64,000 nucleotides of DNA from Nostoc commune NIES-4072 (GCF_003113895.1 NZ_BDUD01000001.1:6127244-6191243); one strand, 5' to 3'; numbered from the stretch's first letter, positions 1 to 8,508 are shown. Numbers and translations are program-made. Notes: a model not told the origin generated them from the letters alone.

Positions 1-470
1 TTGGGACTGTCACTGGAGTGGCTCTGGGTGCATTGTATCCCGTTGTCAACTACTTTATTCCACCTGCTGCTGGTGGTGCTGGTGGCGGGACAACGGCAAA
101 AGACGAGCTAGGTAACGATGTTAGTGTCTCTAAATTTCTAGAAAACCGGAATGCAGGCGATCGCAACCTAGTCCAAGGGCTAAAGGGAGATCCTACCTAT
201 ATTGTGGTAGACAGCAAAGAGGCGATCAAAGATTATGGCATTAACGCCATCTGCACCCACTTAGGTTGTGTAGTCCCCTGGAACATTGCAGAAAACAAGT
301 TTAAGTGTCCTTGTCATGGTTCCCAGTATGACGAAACTGGTAAAGTTATTCGGGGCCCAGCACCGTTGTCTTTACCTTTAGCCCATACCAATGTAAAAGA
401 CGACAAAATCGTTTTGACCCCTTGGACTGAAACCGACTTCCGCACCGGTGATCCAGCTTGGTGGGCTTAA
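1..470 (+). CDS. petC: Cytochrome b6f Rieske iron-sulfur protein (5' end outside window)
   Basis: This is the 2Fe-2S Rieske subunit of the thylakoid cytochrome b6f complex, which passes electrons from plastoquinol to cytochrome f. The reading frame is already open at base 3 ([18 protein letters not shown]), which is the end of the N-terminal membrane anchor, so the true start lies upstream of the window. The glycine-rich hinge ([10 protein letters not shown]) follows. The two cluster-binding boxes are visible: CTHLGC near bases 250-270 and CPCHGS near 307-325. Each supplies one Cys and one His ligand, and the other two cysteines form the usual disulfide. The C-terminus (DPAWWA) is typical of cyanobacterial PetC. 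petA follows on the same strand after about 215 bp of repeats, the standard petCA order. Identification is very secure; only the start is missing. Confidence 0.97.
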   Translation, partial: GTVTGVALGALYPVVNYFIPPAAGGAGGGTTAKDELGNDVSVSKFLENRNAGDRNLVQGLKGDPTYIVVDSKEAIKDYGINAICTHLGCVVPWNIAENKFKCPCHGSQYDETGKVIRGPAPLSLPLAHTNVKDDKIVLTPWTETDFRTGDPAWWA

Positions 471-471
471 T

Positions 472-650
472 CAGTGCTGAGTGCTGAGTGCTGAGTGCTG
501 AGTGAGGGAGATGAGGGAGCAGGGGAGGATGAGGGAGTGAGGGAGGGAAAAGAATTAATAATCAATGCCCAATGCCCAATGCCCAATGCCCAATGCCCAA
601 TGCCCAATGCCCAATGCCCAATGCCCAATGCCCAATGCCCAATGCCCAAT
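472..650. repeat. Short tandem heptamer repeats between petC and petA
   Basis: Three repeat tracts fill the petC-petA spacer. Bases 472-504 are copies of GTGCTGA. Bases 504-548 are G-rich GATGAGGGAG-like units. Bases 563-650 hold about 12.5 copies of CAATGCC in perfect register. Heptamer arrays of this type (STRR sequences) are characteristic of heterocystous cyanobacteria. No coding role is seen. Confidence 0.93.
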
Positions 651-686
651 CACTAATGACTAATTCAATCTTTGCCCTTATTAGAG

Positions 687-1688
687 ATGAGAAATGTTTT
701 CTTAAGAGCGAGGTTAACTCGCAGCGCTAGAGCGATCGTAAAAACATTGCTCATAGCGATCGCTACTGTGACATTTTACTTCACCAGCGATTTAGCCCTT
801 CCCCAGTCAGCTGCCGCCTATCCCTTTTGGGCACAGCAAACCTATCCCGAAACCCCCCGCGAACCAACAGGGCGGATTGTTTGTGCCAATTGTCACCTAG
901 CAGCCAAGCCGGCAGAAGTAGAAGTTCCCCAATCGGTGCTACCTGACACTGTATTCAAAGCTGTGGTGAAAATCCCTTATGATCTTAGCGCCCAGCAGGT
1001 TGGTGCCGATGGTTCTAAGGTTGGCTTGAACGTCGGTGCTGTGCTGATGCTACCTGAAGGCTTTAAGATTGCTCCTGAAGATCGTCTTTCCGAAGAACTT
1101 AAAGAAGAAGTTGGCGACACTCCCTTCCAACCCTACAGCGAAGACAAAGAAAACGTCGTCATCGTCGGCCCCTTACCAGGTGAACAGTATCAGGAAATCG
1201 TCTTCCCTGTTCTTTCTCCCAACCCCGCAACCGATAAAAACATCCACTTCGGTAAATATTCAGTTCACTTAGGTGCTAACCGAGGACGCGGACAAGTTTA
1301 TCCCACTGGCGAAAAGAGCAACAACACTGTTTACAATGCTTCCGCTACTGGCACAATTACCAAGATTGCCAAAGAAGAAGATGGAGACGGTAACGTTAAA
1401 TATCTAGTCAACATTCAACCTGAATCTGGTGATGTTGTCGTTGATACGATTCCTTTAGGGCCAGAACTGGTTGTTTCCGAAGGGCAAACAGTTAAGACTG
1501 GTGATGCTTTGACCAGCAACCCCAATGTCGGTGGATTCGGTCAAAAAGATGCAGAAATCGTATTGCAAGACGCCTCTAGAGTTCAATGGATGATTGCGTT
1601 CATCGCTCTTGTAATGTTAGCCCAAGTTATGCTTGTGCTGAAGAAGAAGCAGGTTGAGAAAGTTCAAGCTGCTGAAATGAATTTCTAA
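687..1688 (+). CDS. petA: Apocytochrome f of the cytochrome b6f complex
   Basis: Cytochrome f accepts electrons from the Rieske protein and hands them to plastocyanin or cytochrome c6 in the thylakoid lumen. From the ATG at 687 the protein has 333 residues. A signal peptide with an Arg-rich start and hydrophobic core ends at [10 protein letters not shown] (residues 44/45); the new N-terminal Tyr serves as an axial haem ligand in this family. The haem c motif CANCH is at residues 66-70. A C-terminal transmembrane helix ([18 protein letters not shown]) is followed by a basic stromal tail ending AAEMNF. An in-frame TTG at 672 would add five residues, but family members begin MRN, so 687 is preferred. 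The gene is probably co-transcribed with petC and ends at a strong terminator at 1715. Confidence 0.98.
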   Translation: MRNVFLRARLTRSARAIVKTLLIAIATVTFYFTSDLALPQSAAAYPFWAQQTYPETPREPTGRIVCANCHLAAKPAEVEVPQSVLPDTVFKAVVKIPYDLSAQQVGADGSKVGLNVGAVLMLPEGFKIAPEDRLSEELKEEVGDTPFQPYSEDKENVVIVGPLPGEQYQEIVFPVLSPNPATDKNIHFGKYSVHLGANRGRGQVYPTGEKSNNTVYNASATGTITKIAKEEDGDGNVKYLVNIQPESGDVVVDTIPLGPELVVSEGQTVKTGDALTSNPNVGGFGQKDAEIVLQDASRVQWMIAFIALVMLAQVMLVLKKKQVEKVQAAEMNF

Positions 1689-1714
1689 ATTCTTTGCTAA
1701 ATCATTATTTGTAG

Positions 1715-1740
1715 GACAGGCATCTTGCCTGTCTTTTTTT
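1715..1740 (+). terminator. Rho-independent terminator after petA
   Basis: A perfect 8-bp stem, GACAGGCA (1715-1722) and TGCCTGTC (1726-1733), with a TCT loop is followed directly by seven T residues. It lies 27 bp after the petA stop and should end the petCA transcript. Confidence 0.93.
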
Positions 1741-1920
1741 ACTATATCTACACGAAACATGCAAATTTGGGAATTAACTGCTAGTAGACATTGAAAATGT
1801 CGATAAATGAATCTTATTAGAATGTCACTAGCCAGAAATTATATAACTAATCTTTCACTGGCTATATGGACTGAAGTTGATGTTTAACCATACGTATATT
1901 AGTTAGCTGTAGTAAGAAAA

Positions 1921-2529
1921 TTATCTGTGGCACATTAAAGCAACACAAAGATAATCTGAATAGTGCGCCAGAATTTCCTGGACTTTAAGTTGCCACTTAG
2001 CTTCTTCGTCACTGACGATTTGATTTCCCTCTAACGTATTTGCAAAGGCTTTTATCCCTGCATCTTCGCCCAATTCATACCATTCACTATTGGGAGTTAC
2101 AATCGCATACGGTACTACTTGAGGTAAATCAGCAACCCGACACGGATAGAATATAGGTGTTCCTGATTCTACAGGTTCAAATTCTATAAAACGATACCAA
2201 TCCCACTTCCCTTGAGGATTATAAGTTAATACTTTATATTCGCCTTTTTCATCAATACCATCTACTTCGTCTTCAAACCATTCCAATTCTATTTTGGCTA
2301 AAGCTTCCAAATTATTACTACAAACTTCCCAATCTGCTGCCATCTTTTCAATCTTGTCTAAAGGAAAAGTTTCAAGGCGTTTTATCTCGTTTGCCAGTTT
2401 CTCATAGTTAAAGTATTCTCTGTAAGGTTCAACTTCTATATTTTCGTTGTAGGAATTTAAAAGTTCTCTTACTTTATTTTCAATATTTTCTGTATCTAAT
2501 GGCATTATAACTAAGGCAGAAAAGTGCAT
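1921..2529 (-). CDS. Hypothetical protein of phage/accessory type
   Basis: The product has 202 residues if translation starts at the ATG at 2529 (MHFSALVIMPLD). The open frame continues upstream to 2742, but that part overlaps the divergent Uma2 gene and reads like an antisense shadow. I do not recognise a named domain. The middle (TYNPQGKWDWYRF), a stretch resembling 'PYAIVTPNSEWYE', and an end with a helical segment followed by SDYLCVALMCH recall short proteins often found in phages and plasmids, whose function is unknown. There is no signal peptide or membrane segment. It is divergent from the Uma2 gene at 2651, with about 120 bp between the starts, so the two may share a promoter region. 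Confidence 0.6.
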   Translation of the reverse strand: MHFSALVIMPLDTENIENKVRELLNSYNENIEVEPYREYFNYEKLANEIKRLETFPLDKIEKMAADWEVCSNNLEALAKIELEWFEDEVDGIDEKGEYKVLTYNPQGKWDWYRFIEFEPVESGTPIFYPCRVADLPQVVPYAIVTPNSEWYELGEDAGIKAFANTLEGNQIVSDEEAKWQLKVQEILAHYSDYLCVALMCHR

Positions 2530-2650
2530 TTTTACTCCAGTGAGAAAACGAAACTTAAAGAAACATAATAAATTTGGTTCACTTTCGATTTGACTAAAGA
2601 ATTCAGATGCTAAATTTAATCTAGCCCTAGTTGAGTTGAGGGATTCGCCC

Positions 2651-3358
2651 ATGACAGTCTCAATAGAGTATATCCCCGTTACCCCGATTGAGTACCCAGA
2701 TGAGGATGGTAAGCCAATGGCTGAAGGTGATTTACAGCGCAAGTGTCTCGTATACGCTACAACTGTGCTGGAAATTTATTTTCAAAATCATCCAGATGTA
2801 TATGTGGCTGGTAATCTATTTATTTACTACGAAAAAGGTTATCCAGAATCAGTCGTAGCCCCAGATGTATTTGTGGTGTTTGGAGTGGAAAACCGTGACA
2901 GACGCTCTTACAAAACCTGGGAAGAAAATAATCAAACCCCAGATTTTGTTTTAGAGATTACCTCAAAAAGCACCCGCAGCAAAGACCAAGGTGCAAAGAA
3001 AGGAATTTATGCCTTTCTGGGAGTGCGTGAATATTTCCAATATGATCCCACAGGCGATTATCTCAATCCCCAACTCCAGGGTTTACACTTGGTCGATGGG
3101 AATTATTTCCCAGTAGCAGCCAATACCCTGGCAGATGGTACAGTGTCGCTACCCAGTGAAGTTTTAGGGCTAGAGTTACGCCTGGAAGCAGGAAAACTCC
3201 GTTTTTACAATCCAGCTACAGGTCAAACACTCCTAACTCATGAAGAGGAAGCAGCTGCACGACAAGCCGCAGAAGAGGTTCGACAGCAAACAGAGCAAAA
3301 AGCGCAAAGATTAGCTGCTAAACTTCGAGAATTAAATATTGATCCAGATAGCCTTTAG
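2651..3358 (+). CDS. Uma2 family (DUF820) PD-(D/E)XK nuclease-fold protein
   Basis: Uma2 proteins are predicted restriction-endonuclease-like enzymes that are greatly expanded in cyanobacteria and of unknown cellular role. The 235-residue product starts at the ATG at 2651; a TTG at 2636 is less likely. The nuclease core is visible: APDVFVVFGVE supplies the acidic residue of the PD half, and PDFVLEITSKSTRSKDQ-K supplies the E-x-T/K half, with the conserved lysine a few residues on. The C-terminal 40 residues (EEEAAARQAAEEVRQQ...) form a charged coiled coil ending in LRELNIDPDSL, a tail common in this family. It is one of four Uma2 genes in this window. All catalytic positions seem present, so it is probably intact. 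Confidence 0.88.
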   Translation: MTVSIEYIPVTPIEYPDEDGKPMAEGDLQRKCLVYATTVLEIYFQNHPDVYVAGNLFIYYEKGYPESVVAPDVFVVFGVENRDRRSYKTWEENNQTPDFVLEITSKSTRSKDQGAKKGIYAFLGVREYFQYDPTGDYLNPQLQGLHLVDGNYFPVAANTLADGTVSLPSEVLGLELRLEAGKLRFYNPATGQTLLTHEEEAAARQAAEEVRQQTEQKAQRLAAKLRELNIDPDSL

Positions 3359-3440
3359 CTAAATCCGCCAGTGTTAATAAAATAATCGGGTGAGTATGAT
3401 TTACCCACCCTAATTATGCTTACTGCATTAGAAAATAATC

Positions 3441-3638
3441 TCAAAGTTCTCCATTAATCTTGCGCCTGATGATTTCCATCTGCGCTTGCATATCAGCTTC
3501 TGTCACAGGCATAGGATACTTTGGAGAGTTAGGGTCGCGTTTGCTCATTAAAAAACGTAGAGCTTCAATATCTTCGCGGTTTTCTACGACATAAGCTCTC
3601 AACTCTGTAAAACTCATTTGCTCATAATTCGGGTTCAT
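3441..3638 (-). CDS. Small DUF6887-type protein
   Basis: A 65-residue acidic protein starts at the ATG at 3638 (MNPNYEQMSFTELRAYV). The core SFTELRAYVVENREDIEALRFLM resembles the cyanobacterial DUF6887 family, small helical proteins usually encoded directly after a DUF6888 gene. The longer open frame to 3725 runs into the upstream gene and is not used. Here the start lies inside the last 17 bp of the DUF6888 gene, which implies translational coupling. The pairing of two tiny overlapping genes recalls toxin-antitoxin layouts, but no activity is known and I infer none. Confidence 0.72.
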   Translation of the reverse strand: MNPNYEQMSFTELRAYVVENREDIEALRFLMSKRDPNSPKYPMPVTEADMQAQMEIIRRKINGEL

Positions 3639-3813
3639 TGACAAACTCCCATTCGCCATTGCGATAAACAATAATTTGCAGTTCATCCGCAGATAAAATG
3701 TAAACTTCTCCGCTTTTATCGTCAAATCGAAATAAGCGGATATCTTTGTAAAGATTTGACAGCATTTGACAAACCCTTACACAGGCTAAGGCTTGCTCTG
3801 TTGTTGGTAAAAT
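3622..3813 (-). CDS. Small DUF6888-type protein with apparent ATT start
   Basis: The product has 63 residues: it begins (I/M)LPTTEQALACVRVCQ and ends EWEFVNEPEL. It matches the cyanobacterial DUF6888 pattern, which opens LPT-EQA and continues LYKDIRLFRFDDKSGEVYIL with a ...GEWEF end. No ATG, GTG or TTG exists between the upstream stop codon and this conserved N-terminus. The ATT at 3813 is preceded by a strong ribosome site, GAGGAG, with a five-base spacer (CGTTT), so ATT initiation is likely. Starting at the next ATG (residue 17) would remove the conserved start of the family. It overlaps the following DUF6887 gene by 17 bp. Function unknown. Confidence 0.68.
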   Translation of the reverse strand: MLPTTEQALACVRVCQMLSNLYKDIRLFRFDDKSGEVYILSADELQIIVYRNGEWEFVNEPEL

Positions 3814-3882
3814 AAACGCTCCTCACTACTAATATAGGGTGAGCAATGCCCACCCTACTGCTGTTGATTATTTTTTGTGAGA

Positions 3883-5472
3883 CTATAGCGGACGGTAGAC
3901 GCGATAGTTGATTTCGGGGAAGATATTATCCATTAACTCGACTTTTTCCAACCAACCACTGTCAACTTTGCCGACTTTAACATCTTCGTAGAGCTTATTA
4001 AACCGCATCAGGTGCGATCGCGTCCGTCTAACTGCATAGGGTACCATTGTTCCCGTCCGCATAATAAATGCCCAGTCAGAAGATTGTGCTAATAACAATT
4101 CTCTCGCTGCTTGATTGAGCGCTCTCCACTGCAATTCATCCTCTGGTTCCAAACGTGATATTTCAATCATTCGTTCAGCAGCTTTGTGCAAATGCGGATA
4201 AACCCATGCGTTCGTTTCATTCAACCAGTATTCGTGGAAACCCTTGAAACCCCAACTCGACTGCGAAGGACGACAGACTTGCTGAGTCGGCTGGTCTCGC
4301 AAATAGTCTGCTAAATGCGTCATTTGATATGTTTTTTGGTCATACCACGACTTACGGAATAGGTAATCGATGAACCAGGGGCCTTCATACCACCAATGTC
4401 CAAATAACTCTGCGTCATAAGGCGAGACGATAATTGGCGGACGTTGCATTATACTATAGAGATGCTCAGATTGCTGCTCTCGGTTATACATAAAATTAGC
4501 AGCGTGTTCTGCGGCCTTTTCCCTAGCCCAGTAAGGATCATAAAGCGCCTTATCTGAAAGTCCTAAACCACGCCCAGTAATTTTGTGATACTTAATACCC
4601 GTATTTTTTCGCTGACCATTGGGCATGATATAAGGCTTGATATACTCATATTCTGCTTCCCAGCCCAAATCTTTATAAAATTCTCGATATTCCGCCGCCC
4701 CAGGATAGCCCACTTCAGAAGACCATACCTGTTGGGAAGATTCATGATCTCGACCAAAGACAGCAACACCAGTTTCTGTATAAATTGGGGCATAAGTGCC
4801 AAAGCGCGGACGCGGACGGGCGTAAAGAATGCCATGCCCATCAGTAAGGAAGTAGCGTAACCCAGCATCGGCTAGCATTCGCTCTAAACCTTCATAGTAG
4901 GCGCATTCCGGCAACCAAATGCCTCTGGGCGGTTGTCCGAAAGTTTGCTCGTAATGTTCGCAAGCTACCTGAATTTGCGCCCAGACCGCTTCTGGATACA
5001 TTTTCATCAACGGCAAATAGCCGTGAGTAGCGCCGCAAGTGATGATTTCCAGGTTGTTAGTGTCTTGGAACTGCTTAAAAGCTGTCACCAAGTCACCTTG
5101 ATTGCGTTCCCATAGCTGACGCGCTTCTTTAAACTCAGTAATGTAATGTTCGGCTAAATAACGAAGATGTCCGTTATTGACATTATGTTCTGCTTCTAGT
5201 TCTATAAGTTCTTCTAGTTGGGTCAAGTGTGCGTCATAGCGTTCTTGCAGCAGAGGATCACGAAGCATCGACACTAGAGGTGGTGTCATACTCATCGTGA
5301 TTTTAAAGTCGATACCGTCTCGCTTTAAGCCTTCAAATACTTTCAATAATGGAATGTAGGTTTCTGTGATGGCTTCATAGAGCCATTCTTCCTCCAGCAC
5401 GTAGTCACTTTCAGGGTGACGAACGAAGGGCAGATGTGCGTGAAGTACAAGCGCGACGTAGCCGATAGCCAT
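3883..5472 (-). CDS. GH57 1,4-alpha-glucan branching enzyme (DUF1957 type)
   Basis: This is a family 57 glycoside hydrolase. By homology to archaeal and thermophile GH57 enzymes it would transfer alpha-1,4-glucan segments to form alpha-1,6 branches during glycogen synthesis. The 529-residue length fits the family. The N-terminal LVLHAHLPFVRHPE carries the HxH signature at residues 11-13. The putative nucleophile is Glu189 in GIWLPECAYYEG, and the acid/base is Asp353 in PYDAELFGHWWYEGPWF, the positions expected from characterised members. No signal peptide is seen, so it is cytosolic. It stands alone, downstream of no obvious partner, and is flanked by accessory genes. Branching versus amylase-like activity is inferred from family membership only. 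Confidence 0.9.
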   Translation of the reverse strand: MAIGYVALVLHAHLPFVRHPESDYVLEEEWLYEAITETYIPLLKVFEGLKRDGIDFKITMSMTPPLVSMLRDPLLQERYDAHLTQLEELIELEAEHNVNNGHLRYLAEHYITEFKEARQLWERNQGDLVTAFKQFQDTNNLEIITCGATHGYLPLMKMYPEAVWAQIQVACEHYEQTFGQPPRGIWLPECAYYEGLERMLADAGLRYFLTDGHGILYARPRPRFGTYAPIYTETGVAVFGRDHESSQQVWSSEVGYPGAAEYREFYKDLGWEAEYEYIKPYIMPNGQRKNTGIKYHKITGRGLGLSDKALYDPYWAREKAAEHAANFMYNREQQSEHLYSIMQRPPIIVSPYDAELFGHWWYEGPWFIDYLFRKSWYDQKTYQMTHLADYLRDQPTQQVCRPSQSSWGFKGFHEYWLNETNAWVYPHLHKAAERMIEISRLEPEDELQWRALNQAARELLLAQSSDWAFIMRTGTMVPYAVRRTRSHLMRFNKLYEDVKVGKVDSGWLEKVELMDNIFPEINYRVYRPL

Positions 5473-5937
5473 AGTGATTTTGGGGTGATACTTGTAAGTT
5501 GAAGGTCGAGAGGTTTGGCTGAAATTAACAATATTTTAAGACTTTATGGGGATAGTGAAGATACGAGTGTCAATTTTTCACATAAAAGGAACGCTTAGGC
5601 TGCTGCTTCATGTTTACTGTTCATCTGTAACCAAATTATCAATCCTAATCTCTAGTACCTACTAGATGTACATGACTTAAAGTCGTGACAAGTATATTTC
5701 CCAACTTTTTAAATGCATGGCGTAAAAGCAGCGAAGTTGGAATGTATCTATTAATTACTATTTTCATGTTCAGCAAGATACTAATATCCAGCTTCACTAA
5801 TTTCCCCAACTCCGCGCCGGGAATCACTCTTTACAAGTCCTTCTTTCATCAATTCGTAACGAACCCATTTTGTTCTTTTTTGCCAACGAGTATTTTTTGA
5901 TCGGCGATGCCTACGGCGGGCTACGCCTACGCCAGAA
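5473..5937. other. Intergenic region between GH57 and Uma2 genes
   Basis: 465 bp without an intact gene. The half nearest the GH57 gene should contain its promoter. The other half holds a winged-helix remnant (5781-5896) and one arm of a 27-bp inverted repeat (5904-5930). No RNA gene was recognised. Confidence 0.6.
5781..5896 (-). pseudogene. Remnant of an Mrr-N-like winged-helix protein
   Basis: The minus-strand frame reads NTRWQKRTKWVRYELMKEG followed by LVKSDSRRGVGEISEAGY and a stop. This resembles the winged-helix domain found at the N-terminus of Mrr restriction proteins and related small DNA-binding proteins (pattern: W-R-R-W-A/V-R-L-K-G-L...RG-W-ISE-G). No start codon or upstream part of the domain exists, because the sequence before it is the GCGATGCC repeat. 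I therefore read it as a decayed fragment. The call rests on about 35 residues and is tentative. Confidence 0.45.
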
Positions 5938-6507
5938 TTATCCAAAAAAACGTTGAACTCGAACGCCAAAACCTGGTAACAGTGGTGATGTGATTTCGTC
6001 ATCAGCCAACAAGGTTGCAATCAGTTTTAATTGGGCAGCTTCTCTGCGATAAACTTCTAGCTGCTGTAATTGCCAATTTGCAATCCAATATTCTTGCACT
6101 CCTGTGGATGAGTATAGTTTCAGCTTGGCTTCTCGATCTCGACGTTCGTTAGTTGTCCCAGGAGAAAGCACTTCGGCAATCAGTTCTGGCGCTCCTCTCA
6201 AATGCCCGTCCTCATCTAGCAATTGTGCTAAACGCTCACGACTAATCCAAACTACATCGGGTATGACATTATCGGCATCTGTAAAAATTATGCCGGGAGT
6301 TTGACGGGTTTCCCCTAGCCCACTAGAGCGAGACCAAATTTGTAACTCCAAGCATATATTACCCGCAGTCCCTTGATGTTTCCAGTGAGGCGCTCTAGTC
6401 ACAAAGAGTTCTCCGTCAATAATCTCATAGCGCTTCCATTCGTCAGTTTGAAGTAATTCTAAGTCTGAGGTTGTCCAACGGACTTGATCAGATATTATTT
6501 GATTCAT
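5938..6507 (-). CDS. Uma2 family PD-(D/E)XK protein
   Basis: A 189-residue Uma2 protein, the usual compact length. It opens with the family's N-terminal helix and RYEIIDGELF strand, followed by HQGTAGNICLEL. The nuclease core is DNVIPDVVWISRERL (acidic residue of the PD half) and APELIAEVLSPGTTNERRDREAKLKLY, in which the Glu of AEVLSP and the following K of REAKLK form the catalytic set. It ends PLLPGFGVRVQRFF, the typical terminal strand. The start at 6507 (MNQIISDQVRW) is the only sensible ATG. It lies 44 bp after the next Uma2 gene on the same strand, so the two are probably co-transcribed. Function unknown. Confidence 0.9.
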   Translation of the reverse strand: MNQIISDQVRWTTSDLELLQTDEWKRYEIIDGELFVTRAPHWKHQGTAGNICLELQIWSRSSGLGETRQTPGIIFTDADNVIPDVVWISRERLAQLLDEDGHLRGAPELIAEVLSPGTTNERRDREAKLKLYSSTGVQEYWIANWQLQQLEVYRREAAQLKLIATLLADDEITSPLLPGFGVRVQRFFG

Positions 6508-6551
6508 AGCAGTATTTTTCCATGCCTAGTTTAGAGATAAAATTCTATTTC

Positions 6552-7292
6552 TCAGAATATTTGCTCAGGATCAATACCTGCGACTCGCAAGCGTTCTGCC
6601 AATATTGCAGCCCGTTGACGTTCTTGTTCTAGTTGTTGATTTGCTTGCTGTAACTGTTGGTTTACTTGCTCTAACTGTTGATTTGCTTCTTCCTCTGGCA
6701 ACATCACCAGCTGCCTATCTGGTGTAAAAAAGCGTAATTTGCCTAAATATACTGCCAAATACAGCCCTAATTGCTGACTCCACAACCAACCTGACTCAGT
6801 GGGTACAATGTCTTGATATTGCCCATCAACTATGTGAAATCCCTGTAATTCTAGGTTATTTGGGTCAAACCAAAAGTAATCAGGAGTGCGAAATGTATTC
6901 TGGTATATTTGTTTTTTTAAACCTTTATCAACCGAGGCAGTGGAATCAGATAATAGCTCAATAATTACATTGGGATATTTGCCGTCTTCTTGCCACACAA
7001 CCCAGCTTTTCCGGTCTTTTTTTTCTGTATCTAAAACTACAAAGAAATCAGGGCCTCGAAATTCTTCTGACTTTTTCTGGTTAGGACTGAAGTAGATTGT
7101 CAGGTTGCCGGTAGCATAAAAATCCTGACGATCGCCCCACCACCATTTGATCAGGCGAATAAGTAAATCAATTTGTTCGCGGTGTAAATCAGATTCCAAA
7201 GGGGGTTCGTCACTATAGATGTCGCCTGGTGGGAAAATTATACTTTCATTGACATCTTTTACACTAGTGGTGGTAGCAAGGGGCTGAGACAT
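6552..7292 (-). CDS. Uma2 family PD-(D/E)XK protein with Gln-rich coiled coil
   Basis: The product has 246 residues from the ATG at 7292 (MSQPLATTTSVKD). The TTG-type extension to 7334 is less likely. The core motifs are FRGPDFFVVLDTEKKDRKSW for the PD half and YPNVIIELLSDSTASVDKGLKKQIY for the E-x-S half with its lysine. The last 50 residues are a repetitive coiled coil, EEANQQLEQVNQQLQQANQQ and onwards, ending LRVAGIDPEQIF. The QQ(L/A) heptads are encoded by a degenerate tandem DNA repeat near 6620-6690. It belongs to the Uma2 sub-group with the same fold and tail as the 2651 gene. It is the first gene of a two-gene Uma2 cluster. Confidence 0.88.
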   Translation of the reverse strand: MSQPLATTTSVKDVNESIIFPPGDIYSDEPPLESDLHREQIDLLIRLIKWWWGDRQDFYATGNLTIYFSPNQKKSEEFRGPDFFVVLDTEKKDRKSWVVWQEDGKYPNVIIELLSDSTASVDKGLKKQIYQNTFRTPDYFWFDPNNLELQGFHIVDGQYQDIVPTESGWLWSQQLGLYLAVYLGKLRFFTPDRQLVMLPEEEANQQLEQVNQQLQQANQQLEQERQRAAILAERLRVAGIDPEQIF

Positions 7293-7383
7293 ACAAGATA
7301 GTTTTTCTATTTGTATCCATGCTATCGTGACCAACCTTTACATAGAAGTGAGTAGGCGTAGCCCGTCGTAGACATCGCCCTCC

Positions 7384-8508
7384 TTATTCCTCATCCCGAT
7401 ATAATTCCTGCAAGTCCTGTAACTGAGTCTTGCGGGAAATGCGGCGATATTTTTTACTTTCTAGCTTGGGTTCGTATTGACTCTGCCCTTTGCCTTTGCT
7501 TTTTAACTTCATCGTAGATTCAGGATCGGCTTGTTGGTGCAGCTGAGTTTGACGAGCGATCGCATCATCCAAAAATTCTAAATAATGTTCATATCGTTCC
7601 CAGTCTCCCCGCACCACACACTCCGGCTCGTCTCGATGCAGACAATCACTAAACCGACAGCTAGCAACTGCTAACCGCTTTCTAGCTTCTGGGAAATAAT
7701 GAATTAATTCTTCTGGTAGACAATCCATGTCTGGCTGATTGAAGCCAGGAGTGTCTGCAAGCATTCCACCATTAGGTAACTCAAATAATTCTATATGGCG
7801 AGTCGTATGACGACCACGAGCTAGTTTGCCAGAAACTTCTCCCACTCGCAGGTTGGCATCAATCAGCGTATTAATCAGGCTGGATTTACCCACCCCAGAA
7901 GGCCCAGCAATTACAGTAATTTTATTACTCAAATATTTAGCTGCTTGGTCAGTATTTATATCATCTTTGACGCTGAGAAATATTGGTTCATAGCCCCAGC
8001 CAAGGAGGCGATCGCTAACTTGTTGCTGTTCTTGCGGTGAAATTAAATCACTTTTATTCAAACATAAAAGTACATCTAAGCCAGTAGACTCAGCCTTAAT
8101 CAGAAACCGACTCAGTTGATAAGGTTCCAAAGGTGGATCGGCAACGGCAAATACCAATAGGATTTGGTTGACATTAGCGATCGCTGGACGATCCAATTCA
8201 CTTTGGCGGGGTAAAACATCAGCGATCGCACCCCGTCCTCCAGCCCAATCTGGCTCTTCTACCACGACGCGATCGCCTACCATCACCTGTTGACCGATTT
8301 TTTTCAGTCGTGTTCGGCGAGTACAGAGAAGAAGGAGGGGATAAGGGGGATGGGGAAGAGGAGGCTCTTGCTCCCTCATCTCCCTCATCTCCCTCATCTC
8401 CCTCATCTCTTCATCCTCTTGATCCAGATGTACTCGGTAAAAATTAGCCTGTACAGCCACCACCGTACCCAACAACTGTCCAGTTGCAGCAAAATTTTCC
8501 CCTGTCAT
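7384..8508 (-). CDS. rsgA: Ribosome small-subunit GTPase RsgA with repeat-derived insert
   Basis: RsgA is a circularly permuted GTPase that releases late maturation factors from the 30S subunit. The order of parts is: OB-fold (residues 1-100), G4 NKSD (CLNKSDLI), G1 GPSGVGKSSLIN, G3 DTPGF, then the zinc motif C-x7-C-x-H-x5-C near residues 295-315 (VASCRFSDCLHRDEPEC). All are intact. Residues 31-58 (EDEEMREMREMREMREQEPP and onwards) are encoded by four ATGAGGGAG units and flanking G-rich repeat. They sit between LDQ and LLCTRRTRLKK of the OB-fold, where relatives have a short loop, and look like an in-frame repeat invasion. The start overlaps the end of the TusA-like gene by 4 bp. It is the last gene of the dnaJ-tusA-rsgA run. 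Confidence 0.95.
   Translation of the reverse strand: MTGENFAATGQLLGTVVAVQANFYRVHLDQEDEEMREMREMREMREQEPPLPHPPYPLLLLCTRRTRLKKIGQQVMVGDRVVVEEPDWAGGRGAIADVLPRQSELDRPAIANVNQILLVFAVADPPLEPYQLSRFLIKAESTGLDVLLCLNKSDLISPQEQQQVSDRLLGWGYEPIFLSVKDDINTDQAAKYLSNKITVIAGPSGVGKSSLINTLIDANLRVGEVSGKLARGRHTTRHIELFELPNGGMLADTPGFNQPDMDCLPEELIHYFPEARKRLAVASCRFSDCLHRDEPECVVRGDWERYEHYLEFLDDAIARQTQLHQQADPESTMKLKSKGKGQSQYEPKLESKKYRRISRKTQLQDLQELYRDEE

Larger units (their letters stand above)
5904..7378. repeat. Inverted 27-bp repeats bracketing two Uma2 genes
   Basis: Bases 5904-5930 (GCGATGCCTACGGCGGGCTA then CGCCTAC) recur in inverse orientation at 7352-7378 with two mismatches. The pair encloses exactly the two Uma2 genes at 5938-6507 and 6552-7292. 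This short repeat is commonly dispersed in Nostoc genomes, so the bracketing may be chance. Confidence 0.6.

Noticed and set aside
467..649. Minus-strand frame made of GIGHWAL repeats (and similar frames at 49488-49709)
   Set aside because: Pure translation of heptamer repeats; low complexity and no start context.
563..650. Possible CRISPR array
   Set aside because: The units are 7-bp tandem repeats without spacers, and no cas genes are near.
1921..2742. Full-length minus-strand frame of 273 codons overlapping the Uma2 gene
   Set aside because: Residues before the ATG at 2529 overlap the divergent Uma2 gene and read as its antisense; the family-like part begins at 2529.
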